Virus record (IMG/VR): IMGVR_UViG_3300048104_000068
Location: 1 to 49,247 of that record
Source: a virus
Direction: 5' to 3' (one strand)
DNA length: 49,247 nt
Below are positions 32,638 through 41,200 of this stretch, one piece after another (within the stretch, counting starts at the first letter, position 1; the number at the start of each line of letters is the position of its first letter). The translations under genes were made by a program, and so were the position numbers. The notes under the pieces were generated by a model. That model did no database searches and was not told the DNA's origin. It saw nothing but the letters and a program-made list of their open reading frames with translations.

Positions 32638-32852
32638 TGGAAAAAGTCTTAGCGAAGAAAATATTACCTCTAGTCAATGACGTAGAGAAGTACCCGTTAT
32701 TACAAGACTATGTAGATACTCGTATCGAGACGATGCGTAATTTTTTAGAGAATACAAAAGAACACGAAAAGATACTGGAAGTACAGGGCGCAATTGCAGA
32801 GTTGCGAAGGTTCCAGACACTGCGTGATCAAGCTCTGGAGGGAGCCAAATAA
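32637..32852 (+). CDS. Small coiled-coil protein after the portal
   Basis: 71 residues, nearly all helix with heptads (LPLVNDVEKYPLLQDYVDTRIETM... LRRFQTLRDQALE). ATG overlaps the portal stop (TAATGG). A gene of this size follows the portal in many marine podoviruses; role unknown, perhaps scaffold or portal assembly. Confidence 0.7.
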   Translation: MEKVLAKKILPLVNDVEKYPLLQDYVDTRIETMRNFLENTKEHEKILEVQGAIAELRRFQTLRDQALEGAK

Positions 32853-33406
32853 TGCATAATTACGAAGAAGATATGATGATGGGCGGATGCGGAGATCCAA
32901 TGTGCCCCGAGTGTGGCGGTATGATGGTAGGCATGGATGATGTGTCAGGAAACCCAATTCCTCCGGGGTCTAACGAGATGAATGTCCGTGATGATATTCC
33001 AGCAGTTTTAAGCGACGGTGAGTACGTCGTTCCAGCGGACGTTGTTCGCTATCATGGTTTAAAGACTTTTATGTCGCTACGCGACGAAGCTAAATTTGGC
33101 CTAATGGCTATGTACGCCGAGGGTCAGATCCAAGAAATCGAAGAAGAAGAACAAGAGATGATAACTTGTCCTGAGTGTGATGGCGAAGGCTGTGAACACT
33201 GTGACGGGCTAGGGTACCACTACGCTGATGAAGAAGATTACGAAACAGAAGAAGAAGAGTATGAGACCGAAGAAGGTAACGTAATCGAAGAAGCAAAATC
33301 AGAAATAGAAGAAGAAACAATGGAAGTCGAAGAGGATGAAGAAGACTCTTCAGACGGCAAAAATACTTATCGTCCCAGCGTAAAGATCGCTTTGATGAAA
33401 AGGTAA
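32852..33406 (+). CDS. Acidic protein with DnaJ-like CxxCxGxG motifs
   Basis: 184 residues. A Met/Cys-rich start (CGDPMCPECGG), then 'NVRDDIPAVLSDGEYVVPADVVRYHGLKTF' (a stretch seen in small podovirus head proteins), then at 106-121 CPECDGEGCEHCDGLG: two consecutive CxxCxGxG-like units as in DnaJ, and an acidic tail of mostly Glu/Asp. The DNA polymerase of this phage carries the same kind of zinc motif. Likely a head assembly factor by position; zinc binding is inferred from the Cys pattern. Confidence 0.65.
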   Translation: MHNYEEDMMMGGCGDPMCPECGGMMVGMDDVSGNPIPPGSNEMNVRDDIPAVLSDGEYVVPADVVRYHGLKTFMSLRDEAKFGLMAMYAEGQIQEIEEEEQEMITCPECDGEGCEHCDGLGYHYADEEDYETEEEEYETEEGNVIEEAKSEIEEETMEVEEDEEDSSDGKNTYRPSVKIALMKR

Positions 33407-33409
33407 TTT

Positions 33410-33450
33410 GCGGCACGGGCTACCCGCATAAACCACTAGCTTCGGCTAGT
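33410..33450 (+). promoter_or_regulatory. Two hairpins before the scaffold gene
   Basis: CGGG-CTA-CCCG (33416-33426) and a perfect ACTAGC-TTCG-GCTAGT hairpin (33435-33450) with a stable UUCG tetraloop. There is no U-run, so this is not an ordinary terminator; an RNA-processing or stability element controlling scaffold and capsid dosage is plausible. Confidence 0.55.
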
Positions 33451-33479
33451 CTACTTTAACGGCCCCCAACGGAGACTAT

Positions 33480-34262
33480 ATGGCTAAGTACAGAAACGCC
33501 TATCGGGATGAAACCGATCAGGCGACAGAAGAGGTGCAAGCGGCACCTACAAAAAGCGCACCAACACCACCCCCAGCAAATGCTGATGAAGAAAGTTTTA
33601 AGAAACGCTACGGTGACCTTCGCCGTCATATGCAACAGCAAATGGCGCAACGTGACCAAGAGATTAGTCAGATGCAAGCGCAACTTAGTGATGCGACACG
33701 CGGACAGATTAAATTCCCTAAGTCTGAAGAAGAAGTCGAGGCGTGGTCTGCTAAGTACCCGGATGTTGCTAAGATTATCGACACAATCGCTCAGAAGCGA
33801 ATTAAAGAAGTCTATGACGAAGCAAAGGTAGAAATTCGAGATATTAAGAAGCAACAAGATAGTGTCAAAGCTGAAAAAGCTATGATGGAGCTACATAAGT
33901 TGCATCCTGATTTTGATAAGATCCGGGCCCAGAAAGGATTTCACGATTGGGTAGCTGAACAACCAAAGTATATTCAGGATTCCCTCTATCGTAACAACCA
34001 AGATGCCAAGGCGGCGGCCAGAGCAATTGATCTCTACAAGTCCGACAAAGGTATCCGAAGAGTAAGAACTAAGAACTCCAGTGCCGCCGCTCAGGCCATT
34101 GGAAGAAGTGGAGTAGCCGCGCCAACTAGCGGTAAGTCCATGTTCACAGAAAGTCAGGTACAGAACATGAGTTCGGCTGAGTATGAAAAAAACGAAGCTA
34201 AAATCATGGAATCAATCAGTAAAGGGCTGTTTGAATACGATGTAACTGGTGGAGCGCGTTAA
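33480..34262 (+). CDS. Scaffolding protein
   Basis: 260 residues, highly charged, mostly helical. Pro/Ala-rich N-terminal segment, then a long coiled-coil with Gln/Lys ('MQQQMAQRDQEISQMQAQLSD', 'KIIDTIAQKRIKEVYDEAK'), and a basic C-terminal part ending 'SISKGLFEYDVTGGAR'. This matches podovirus scaffold proteins that shape the procapsid and leave it; position just before the capsid gene agrees. SD GGAG 8 bases upstream. Confidence 0.88.
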   Translation: MAKYRNAYRDETDQATEEVQAAPTKSAPTPPPANADEESFKKRYGDLRRHMQQQMAQRDQEISQMQAQLSDATRGQIKFPKSEEEVEAWSAKYPDVAKIIDTIAQKRIKEVYDEAKVEIRDIKKQQDSVKAEKAMMELHKLHPDFDKIRAQKGFHDWVAEQPKYIQDSLYRNNQDAKAAARAIDLYKSDKGIRRVRTKNSSAAAQAIGRSGVAAPTSGKSMFTESQVQNMSSAEYEKNEAKIMESISKGLFEYDVTGGAR

Positions 34263-34267
34263 ACCAC

Positions 34268-34297
34268 TTGCTAATACCTTAGTTAGTGTGGTATAAC
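34268..34297 (+). promoter_or_regulatory. Capsid gene promoter
   Basis: TTGCTA, 18 bases, TATAAC, with TAGTTA (34280-34285) inside the spacer. Same -10 as the promoter at 26988-27016. It gives the capsid gene its own transcript, ended by the terminator at 35630-35665. Confidence 0.6.
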
Positions 34298-34303
34298 AAC
34301 CTT

Positions 34304-34552
34304 AACAAACGGAGCCGAAAACTATGTATTTCTGAAGTCTAACTTTAGTTATACATACTTTCCTACCTCATCCTTCCCTTAAATTTCAGAAGAACACTCT
34401 AAAGTTACCTAAGTATCTTTGGCCCTTCACTCGAAGATACCCAAAAGAACTTAGCCCTTAATGAAGTATTCCCTTCTGTTTCGTTCAGGCACTAGTGGCT
34501 TCGCCACAAAATTTTAGTGCTGATTTAACTTAACATCTATAGGAGATGCATT
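34304..34552 (+). promoter_or_regulatory. Structured 250-base leader of the capsid mRNA
   Basis: No gene of useful length. A CGGAG site precedes a mini-frame ATG-TAT-TTC-TGA (34324-34335). Pairings seen: TTCTGAA (34330-34336) with TTCAGAA (34385-34391); TAACTTTAG (34340-34348) with CTAAAGTTA (34399-34407), which cross like a pseudoknot; GTATCTT/AAGATAC (34413-34440); and GCACTA/TAGTGC (34489-34520) enclosing GTGGC/GCCAC. The true capsid site AGGAG is at 34541-34545. A control or stabilising element is likely. Confidence 0.6.
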
Positions 34553-35623
34553 ATGGCTTTTCAAAAGGCTTCGGGCTATACCAACCTACCTAATGGTAAT
34601 TTTAGTCCTGTAATTTATTCACAAAAGGTTCAAAAATCTTTTAGGAATACATCAGTGGTGGAGGACATCACAAACACCGATTATATGGGTGAAATCGCTT
34701 CTTACGGCGATAGCGTCAAGATAATCAAAGAACCAGAAATCACAGTTTCTGATTATGCCCGTGGCACAGCAGTTGCGGCGCAGGATCTTAGCGATGCTGA
34801 TTTCTCACTGATCATCGATCAGGCGAACTACTACATGTTCAAGATCGACGATATCGAAGCCGCACACAGCCATGTTAATTTCATGGACTTAGCGACTGAC
34901 CGCGCCGCATTCAAACTACGCGACACTTACGACCAAGAAGTATTAGGTTACTTATCTGGTTTTGAGAAGAGTGGTGGTAACTGGATTGCTCGTACAGCCG
35001 CTAACGGTACTAAGGCTGATTCAGCCGCTGGTGCTGATGAACTGTTGCTTGCTAACAAGTTAGACATCACTGATTTCGGTGGTTCTGATCTTGGTGGTTC
35101 AGCAGATGCGGATACTCACGCTTTAACTTCAATCCCTCTAGCCGCTGGTGGCGGTGCTGGTGGTATCACTAGCCCTCTAGCAGTTCTTAACAGAATGGCT
35201 CGTAAAATGGATGAAGCTAACGTGGACTCAGCAGATCGTTGGTTCGTTGCAGACCCAGTGTTCTATGAGTTGCTAATGGACGAAGACTCTAAGTTCATCA
35301 ACTCTGACTTTGGCGGTGGCGAAGAGCTTCGCAATGGTCGTGTTGGTAACGGTCTTATCCGTGGCTTTAAAGTGTACAAGTCTAACAACTTGCCATACTT
35401 CGGAACAGGCGCAGGAACTTCTGCATCAGTCGGTTCAGAAGAGAACTTTGGTGTAGTTGTGGCTGGACACCAGTCTTGCGTAGCTACTGCACAGCAGTTG
35501 GCTAAGACTGAAAGCTACCGTGATACAGGTTCATTCGCTGATATCGTTCGTGGTATGCAATTGTATGGTCGTAAGATCCTTCGTCCTGAAGGTCTAATGA
35601 CTGCGCATTACAACTTAGCGTAA
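34553..35623 (+). CDS. Major capsid protein
   Basis: 356 residues. Typical podovirus HK97-fold capsid length and layout: N-arm 'PVIYSQKVQKSFRNTSVVEDITNTDYMGEIASYGDSVKI', E-loop-like 'DLSDADFSLIIDQANYYMFKIDDIEAAHS', 'RAAFKLRDTYDQEVLGYL', and 'DRWFVADPVFYELLMDED' near the A-domain. It has a strong AGGAG site, its own promoter and a terminator, consistent with the highest expression in the genome. Confidence 0.95.
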   Translation: MAFQKASGYTNLPNGNFSPVIYSQKVQKSFRNTSVVEDITNTDYMGEIASYGDSVKIIKEPEITVSDYARGTAVAAQDLSDADFSLIIDQANYYMFKIDDIEAAHSHVNFMDLATDRAAFKLRDTYDQEVLGYLSGFEKSGGNWIARTAANGTKADSAAGADELLLANKLDITDFGGSDLGGSADADTHALTSIPLAAGGGAGGITSPLAVLNRMARKMDEANVDSADRWFVADPVFYELLMDEDSKFINSDFGGGEELRNGRVGNGLIRGFKVYKSNNLPYFGTGAGTSASVGSEENFGVVVAGHQSCVATAQQLAKTESYRDTGSFADIVRGMQLYGRKILRPEGLMTAHYNLA

Positions 35624-35629
35624 CCGATT

Positions 35630-35665
35630 AAGGGGTAGCCTTCCTAGGAGGGTTGCCCCTTTTTT
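35630..35665 (+). terminator. Rho-independent terminator after the capsid gene
   Basis: A long stem from AAGGGG to CCCCTT, extended by GCCTTCC/GGAGGGT pairs around a TA loop, followed by a run of T. It allows separate control of capsid and tail genes. Confidence 0.92.
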
Positions 35666-35690
35666 ATATAAATTTAGAGTAATTTGACCA

Positions 35691-36413
35691 ATGCCATCTA
35701 CTTATCTTGACCTCACTAACAAACTGCTTCGTAAGATTAACGAAGTAGAAATATCTGAGGCAGACTTCTCCAACACGCGAGGTGTGCAAACCCTTGCTAA
35801 GGATGCTATTGCAGATGCTATTGGTCAGATTAACCAAGCTGAATACGAGTGGCCCTTTAACGCCGCTCAACACACACAAGTTTTATTAGTAGGTCAGGAA
35901 GAGTATTCTTGGCCCGAGTATTTTAAAGTTGTTGATTGGAATAGTTTTCAGATCCAGAAGAATGAATCCCTAGGTGTCGAACACAAGATGCTAGAGTTTA
36001 TGGATCGTGATGTTTATTACAAAAAGTACAAGAGTGATGATGATAACGCGGGTGTTATCGGAGTGCGTTGCCCGGAGTTTGTGGCACCCTCTCACGGTAA
36101 TGGGTACATTGTAAGCCCCTCCCCAGACAAGCAATATAACGTCCAGTTTAAGTACTACATGAATAACGTAGGCTTAACTAATTTCTCTGATCAAACTCGA
36201 ATTCCAAATTCATATGATAACGTGATTATCGATGGTGCTTTGTACTACATGTACATGTTCCGGGATAACCCAGAAGCCGCTGGCGTATCTATACAGGTTT
36301 TCCAGCAAGGCATTAAAAACATGCAGGGTATTTTCATTAACAAATACGAGCGAGTTTACGACACACGGGTTTCTAGAAATTCTAAAATGAGCCCTGAATA
36401 CATAGGTCTCTAA
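35691..36413 (+). CDS. Tail adaptor / tail tubular protein A (T7 gp11-like)
   Basis: 240 residues. 'YLDLTNKLLRKINEVEI' opening, 'AKDAIADAIGQINQAEYEWPFN' and 'IPNSYDNVIIDGALYYMYMFRDNPEAA' are features of the gp11/gp4-type adaptor that joins portal to nozzle. It ends 1 base before the nozzle gene, so the two are made together. Size is close to T7 gp11. Confidence 0.85.
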   Translation: MPSTYLDLTNKLLRKINEVEISEADFSNTRGVQTLAKDAIADAIGQINQAEYEWPFNAAQHTQVLLVGQEEYSWPEYFKVVDWNSFQIQKNESLGVEHKMLEFMDRDVYYKKYKSDDDNAGVIGVRCPEFVAPSHGNGYIVSPSPDKQYNVQFKYYMNNVGLTNFSDQTRIPNSYDNVIIDGALYYMYMFRDNPEAAGVSIQVFQQGIKNMQGIFINKYERVYDTRVSRNSKMSPEYIGL

Positions 36414-36414
36414 A

Positions 36415-38262
36415 ATGGCAGATCGCGTACAGTCCTATAAAGTCATTTGTGGCGGTGGTCTTAATAGTAACGAAAATCATCTTGATTTGAGTGAAAACAG
36501 CCCCGGTGCCGCAACAAGATTGGTTAACTACGAAGTTAGTCTATTTGGTGGGTATCGTAGGATAGAAGGTTTTACCCCTTATAATCCAAACGCTAATCAT
36601 CAAGAAGTAGATCCAGTAAATACCGAAGGTAAGATTCTATCCGTATCTATCCATAAAGATGATAACTTAGATACTGATATTGTTATCGTATCTAGGAAGG
36701 TTAAGAAGTTTACCTATACAGCGACAGAGGGACAAACTGTTTTCTCTGGCGCGGACTCAAACTCTAGAACACTAGCTAATAACAACACGTCTAATACGAT
36801 TGTTAAGCAGACAAGAAACGGTACAACTACCACACTTTCTGGATACAGCCACGATGCTACTAGCGTAACGCTTTCATCGGGTGCTACAGTTGGGGACATA
36901 ATCGAGGTAGATACTAACGAATATAAGTTCTACCGATATGTACCTTACGCGGCGTGGTCGGCATACAACACTGGAATAGTTCACAAGTTCAAAGATGGTG
37001 TTCGACAGGTTAAGAAACTACGCCACATTAGCTTTAACTTTGGGGATGGTAACAAGATTTGTTTTGTAGATGGTGTTAATAACGCTGTCGTTTTTGACGG
37101 GATTAACTGGAAAGCCATTAGCCCTAATAACTCAGGGGGTGCATCAAGTCCCGGCGGAGCAAGCGCCTTAGCACGACCTGAACTAGTAGACGCTTTTGAG
37201 AACCATTTGTTCTTTGGTGGTGACAGAGTAGCTCAAGCAACAATTGCTTATTCGGCTCCCCTAGATCCATTGACGTTCACCGCCGCCGCTGGCGCTGGGC
37301 AGTTAGCAATCGGTTTTGACGTAGTACAGTTTAAGCCTTTCCGTGGTGACTTATTTGTTTTCGGTACCAACGGTATTAAGAAAGTTTCCCCCGACGTAAC
37401 AGCCGGGTTTGTTCTAGACCAGATCACAACCAACGTAGGTTGTATTGCAAGAGATTCGGTGTTGGAGTTAGGGGGTGATCTTGTCTTTCTAGCACCTGAT
37501 GGGTTACGACCGGTAGCTGGTACAAGTAGAATTGGTGACGTTGAATTAGAGACTATCTCTAAACCAATACAGCAACTTCTTACCGCTCTACCGCAGGATT
37601 ATGATCTAGAAACACTCAACGGAGTAGTCATCCGAAGTAAGTCTCAATTGAGATACTTTGTTGGAGATGACGATATATTCACTCAAGACAGCTTCGGTAT
37701 CATCGGCGGTCTTAGGTCAGCAGACCAACGACTAGGATGGGAGTTTGGTGAATTAGTTGGTATCCGGGCGAGTTGTTGTGACTCCGCTTATGTAGGATCC
37801 AGCGAACTGATTTTACACGGAGACTATAACGGGAAAGTCTACCAGCAGGAAAAGACTAACCAGTTCGACGGCCAAGATATCCTAGCCGTGTACGCAACCC
37901 CGTTTTTTGATTACGGCGACACCGAGGTCAAAAAGACCATGCGTAAAGCCAATACATTTATTCGTGCTGAAGGCCCACTAACTCTGAACATGGCTGTGAC
38001 TTACGATTGGGAAGACCCCAATACAGCAAAGCCTAGTTCCTATTCACAAGAATCGTCGGGCGCACCAGTACGATATAAAGGGAAAAACATTAATTATGCC
38101 GGTACAAATATTAACTATGGGGGCACAGAAAAGCCCATCATTACAACTAGCCTACAGGGCTCAGGGTACGCTACTCAGCTTACCTTCGTTACTTTGGGGA
38201 ATTTTAACCCTTACAGCATCCAAGGTATTGTTTTTGAATTTAGCATCGCAGGGAGACGTTAA
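36415..38262 (+). CDS. Tail nozzle protein (P22 gp10 / T7 gp12-like)
   Basis: 615 residues. The start 'KVICGGGLNSNENHLDLSENSPGAATRLVNYEVSLFGGYRRIEGF' and the beta-propeller-like 'HLFFGGDRVAQATIAYSAPLDPLTF' are found in podovirus nozzle/stabilisation proteins. Residues 98-170 hold an extra beta module ('FTYTATEGQTVFSGADS ... VTLSSGATVGDIIEV') resembling the one in the tail fibre encoded downstream. It forms the tail tube tip and carries fibres. Confidence 0.85.
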   Translation: MADRVQSYKVICGGGLNSNENHLDLSENSPGAATRLVNYEVSLFGGYRRIEGFTPYNPNANHQEVDPVNTEGKILSVSIHKDDNLDTDIVIVSRKVKKFTYTATEGQTVFSGADSNSRTLANNNTSNTIVKQTRNGTTTTLSGYSHDATSVTLSSGATVGDIIEVDTNEYKFYRYVPYAAWSAYNTGIVHKFKDGVRQVKKLRHISFNFGDGNKICFVDGVNNAVVFDGINWKAISPNNSGGASSPGGASALARPELVDAFENHLFFGGDRVAQATIAYSAPLDPLTFTAAAGAGQLAIGFDVVQFKPFRGDLFVFGTNGIKKVSPDVTAGFVLDQITTNVGCIARDSVLELGGDLVFLAPDGLRPVAGTSRIGDVELETISKPIQQLLTALPQDYDLETLNGVVIRSKSQLRYFVGDDDIFTQDSFGIIGGLRSADQRLGWEFGELVGIRASCCDSAYVGSSELILHGDYNGKVYQQEKTNQFDGQDILAVYATPFFDYGDTEVKKTMRKANTFIRAEGPLTLNMAVTYDWEDPNTAKPSSYSQESSGAPVRYKGKNINYAGTNINYGGTEKPIITTSLQGSGYATQLTFVTLGNFNPYSIQGIVFEFSIAGRR

Positions 38263-41200
38263 TGGCTGGATATACTAGACAATCAGTCGCGGACATAATC
38301 AACGGTGCTAATATTACTGCACCGCCACTTAATGCAGAATTTAACCAGATTCTAGCCGCTTTTAATTCATCAACAGGACACTCACACGATGGCTCAACAG
38401 GGAATGCACCAAAGATACCGCTTACTACCTCCGTATCTGGTTATCTTCCTGTGGTTCACGGTGGTGTTGGCGGACGTAACAACACGACTGCCACGTCCGA
38501 CCCAACAGCAACCAATGATAACACTGAGGGCTACGCTCCCGGCTCGTTGTGGATCAACGCCTCCACTGGCTATACACACCTATGTTTATACAACACGACG
38601 AACAATGCTAACTGGGTAACACTAGTTGCCGCTAGTTTCGGCACAGGTATCATTGCACCGAAAGTCACGAATACCGTAGACATCGGTACAGCCACATTAC
38701 AGTTTAAAGATGTTTATGTAGATGGAGTCGGTTATATCGATGACATCAATGCAGAGACTATGTCCAGCACAGGTAATACTGATGTTGGCGGCGATCTTGC
38801 TGTTACAGGTAATACAACCGTAGGTGGTACTCTAGGCGTAACAGGTCTAAGTACTCTAGCTTCACTGGGCGTAACTACTACTCTTACAGTAGGTGGTAGC
38901 GTAGGTATTACTGGCAACACAATTATGTCTGGTAACCTCACGGTTAACGGCAATACTACAATTGGTAATGCGGCCTCTGACACTGTAACAGTTACAGCAG
39001 ACGTAGCATCTCACCTTATTCCTTCAGCAGACTCTACTTACGATCTCGGTGCTACCGGGTCTGAGTGGCGTAATCTGTATATCGATGGAACTGCGAAGAT
39101 TGACGCTCTTGAAGCGGATACCGCAGATATCGATGGTGGTAGCGTAGACGGCACTACAGTTGGTGCGGGTACACCCGCGTCTGGTAGTTTTGCTGGGCTT
39201 ACAGCTACAGGTACAGTTAACTTATCTGGTGCTACAGTATCTAATCTAGGTGCAGTAACTACAGCCGACATCAACGGCGGTACAGTAGACGGTGTTACTT
39301 TAGGTACCAACAGCGCAGTAACAGAAGCACAGATCGACAATATCAATATTAATGGTAACACTATTACTACGACTAATAGTAATGGAGATTTATTTATTAG
39401 TCAGAATGGCTCCGGTGCTACCATTCTTGCAAAAGTTGACATCAACAGTGGTGCTATCGACGGTACTACTATCGGTAGTTCTTCAGCTTCTAGTGGTGCA
39501 TTCACAACAGTTTCAACATCGGGCCAAGCAACGCTTGCTACAGTAGACATTAACGGCGGTGTAATCGACGGTACGGCTATAGGAAGCACGACTGAGGCTT
39601 CTGGTGCCTTCACTACACTAACGTCCTCTGGCGGCATTACAGGCTCTTTATCGGGCAATGTAACTGGTAACGTCACAGGTAATGTTACAGGCAACGTAAC
39701 CGGAGATCTTACTGGAGATGTAACGGGCGACGTTACAGGTAATATCACAGCTAGTTCTGGCCTATCTACGTTCAACAACGTGGTCGTTAACGGTACTGCA
39801 AACTTTACAAACACAGCACTTACTAATGTTGTTGATCCTACTAATGCACAAGATGCGGCTACTAAGAATTACGTTGATACAAACGACGCACTAAAAGTCA
39901 CTAAAGCCGGTGACGGTATGACAGGCAACCTGACTATGTCGGGCGGCGCAAAAGTCACGGGATTGCCAACACCAACGGCTAACTCAGACGCGGCTACTAA
40001 AGGTTATGTAGATACTGAGGTAGCAAACCTTGTAGACTCAGCCCCCGGCGCACTCGACACATTAAACGAGCTTGCGGATGCGTTAGGCGACGATCCAAAC
40101 TTCAGTGCAACAATTTCAGCCGAGATTGCGACTAAGCTACCGAAAGCCGGTGGCACTATGACTGGCGCAATCGCAATGAGTACCAATAAGCTCACGGGCG
40201 TGGGTAATCCTACAGCGGCTCAAGATGCGGCTACTAAGAGTTATGTAGATACTAATGACGCTCTTAAACTTAACCTAACTGGTGGCACCATGTCGGGTGC
40301 TATTGCTATGGGCTCTAACAAAGTTACTGGCGTAACAGATCCTACAGCTAACCAAGACGCTTCTACTAAAGCCTACACTGACGCCCAGCGCGATACTCGA
40401 CTAGCTACCGCTGGCGGTACAATGACTGGTAATATCAGCATTGGAACTAACAAAATTACGACATCAGCAGATCCTGTTAACGCAGATGATCTAGCTAGAA
40501 AAAGCTATGTAGACACGATCCACGGATCCGCAGTAGCGGCCGCAACATCGGCTACCAATAGTGCGAACAGCGCAACAGCGAGTGCAAACTCGGCCTCAGC
40601 CGCTTCTACCAGCGAAACTAATGCCGCCAACAGCGCCGCTTCATCTGCCGCTTCTTACGATCTATTCGACGATAGATTCCTTGGAGCTAAGTCTAGCGCA
40701 CCAACTACAGACAATGACGGCGGATCTCTCGTTGTAGGTACTTTGTATTTCGATACAACTGCACAGATCATGAAGGTCTACGGATCTTCTGGATGGCAAT
40801 CCGCCGGTTCAGCAGTCAACGGTACATCTGAGCGTTACAAGTATACAGCCACAAATAACCAAACTACGTTCAGTGGTGCGGACGATAACACTAACAGCCT
40901 TGGCTACGACGCCGGGTTCCTTGACGTATTCTTGTCAGGTATCCGTCTCGTTAACGGTGTAGACTTCACTGCGACTTCAGGAACTAGCATTCAGTTAGCT
41001 TCTGGTGCGGCTACAGGCGATATCTTAGAAGTTGTAACTTACGGCACCTTCGTTCTGTCTAATCAGTCTTTGACTGACATGACTGACGTTAACACAGGTG
41101 GGGTAAGTACGAATGATCTTCTAGCTTATAACGGCACTAACTTTGTACCTACATCTAACCCTACACTTGCTAATATATCTAGCTCTGGAGACTTAACACT

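Noticed and set aside
39654-39749. CRISPR-like array
   Set aside because: Units are contiguous 12-base in-frame codon repeats without spacers, inside a fibre gene.
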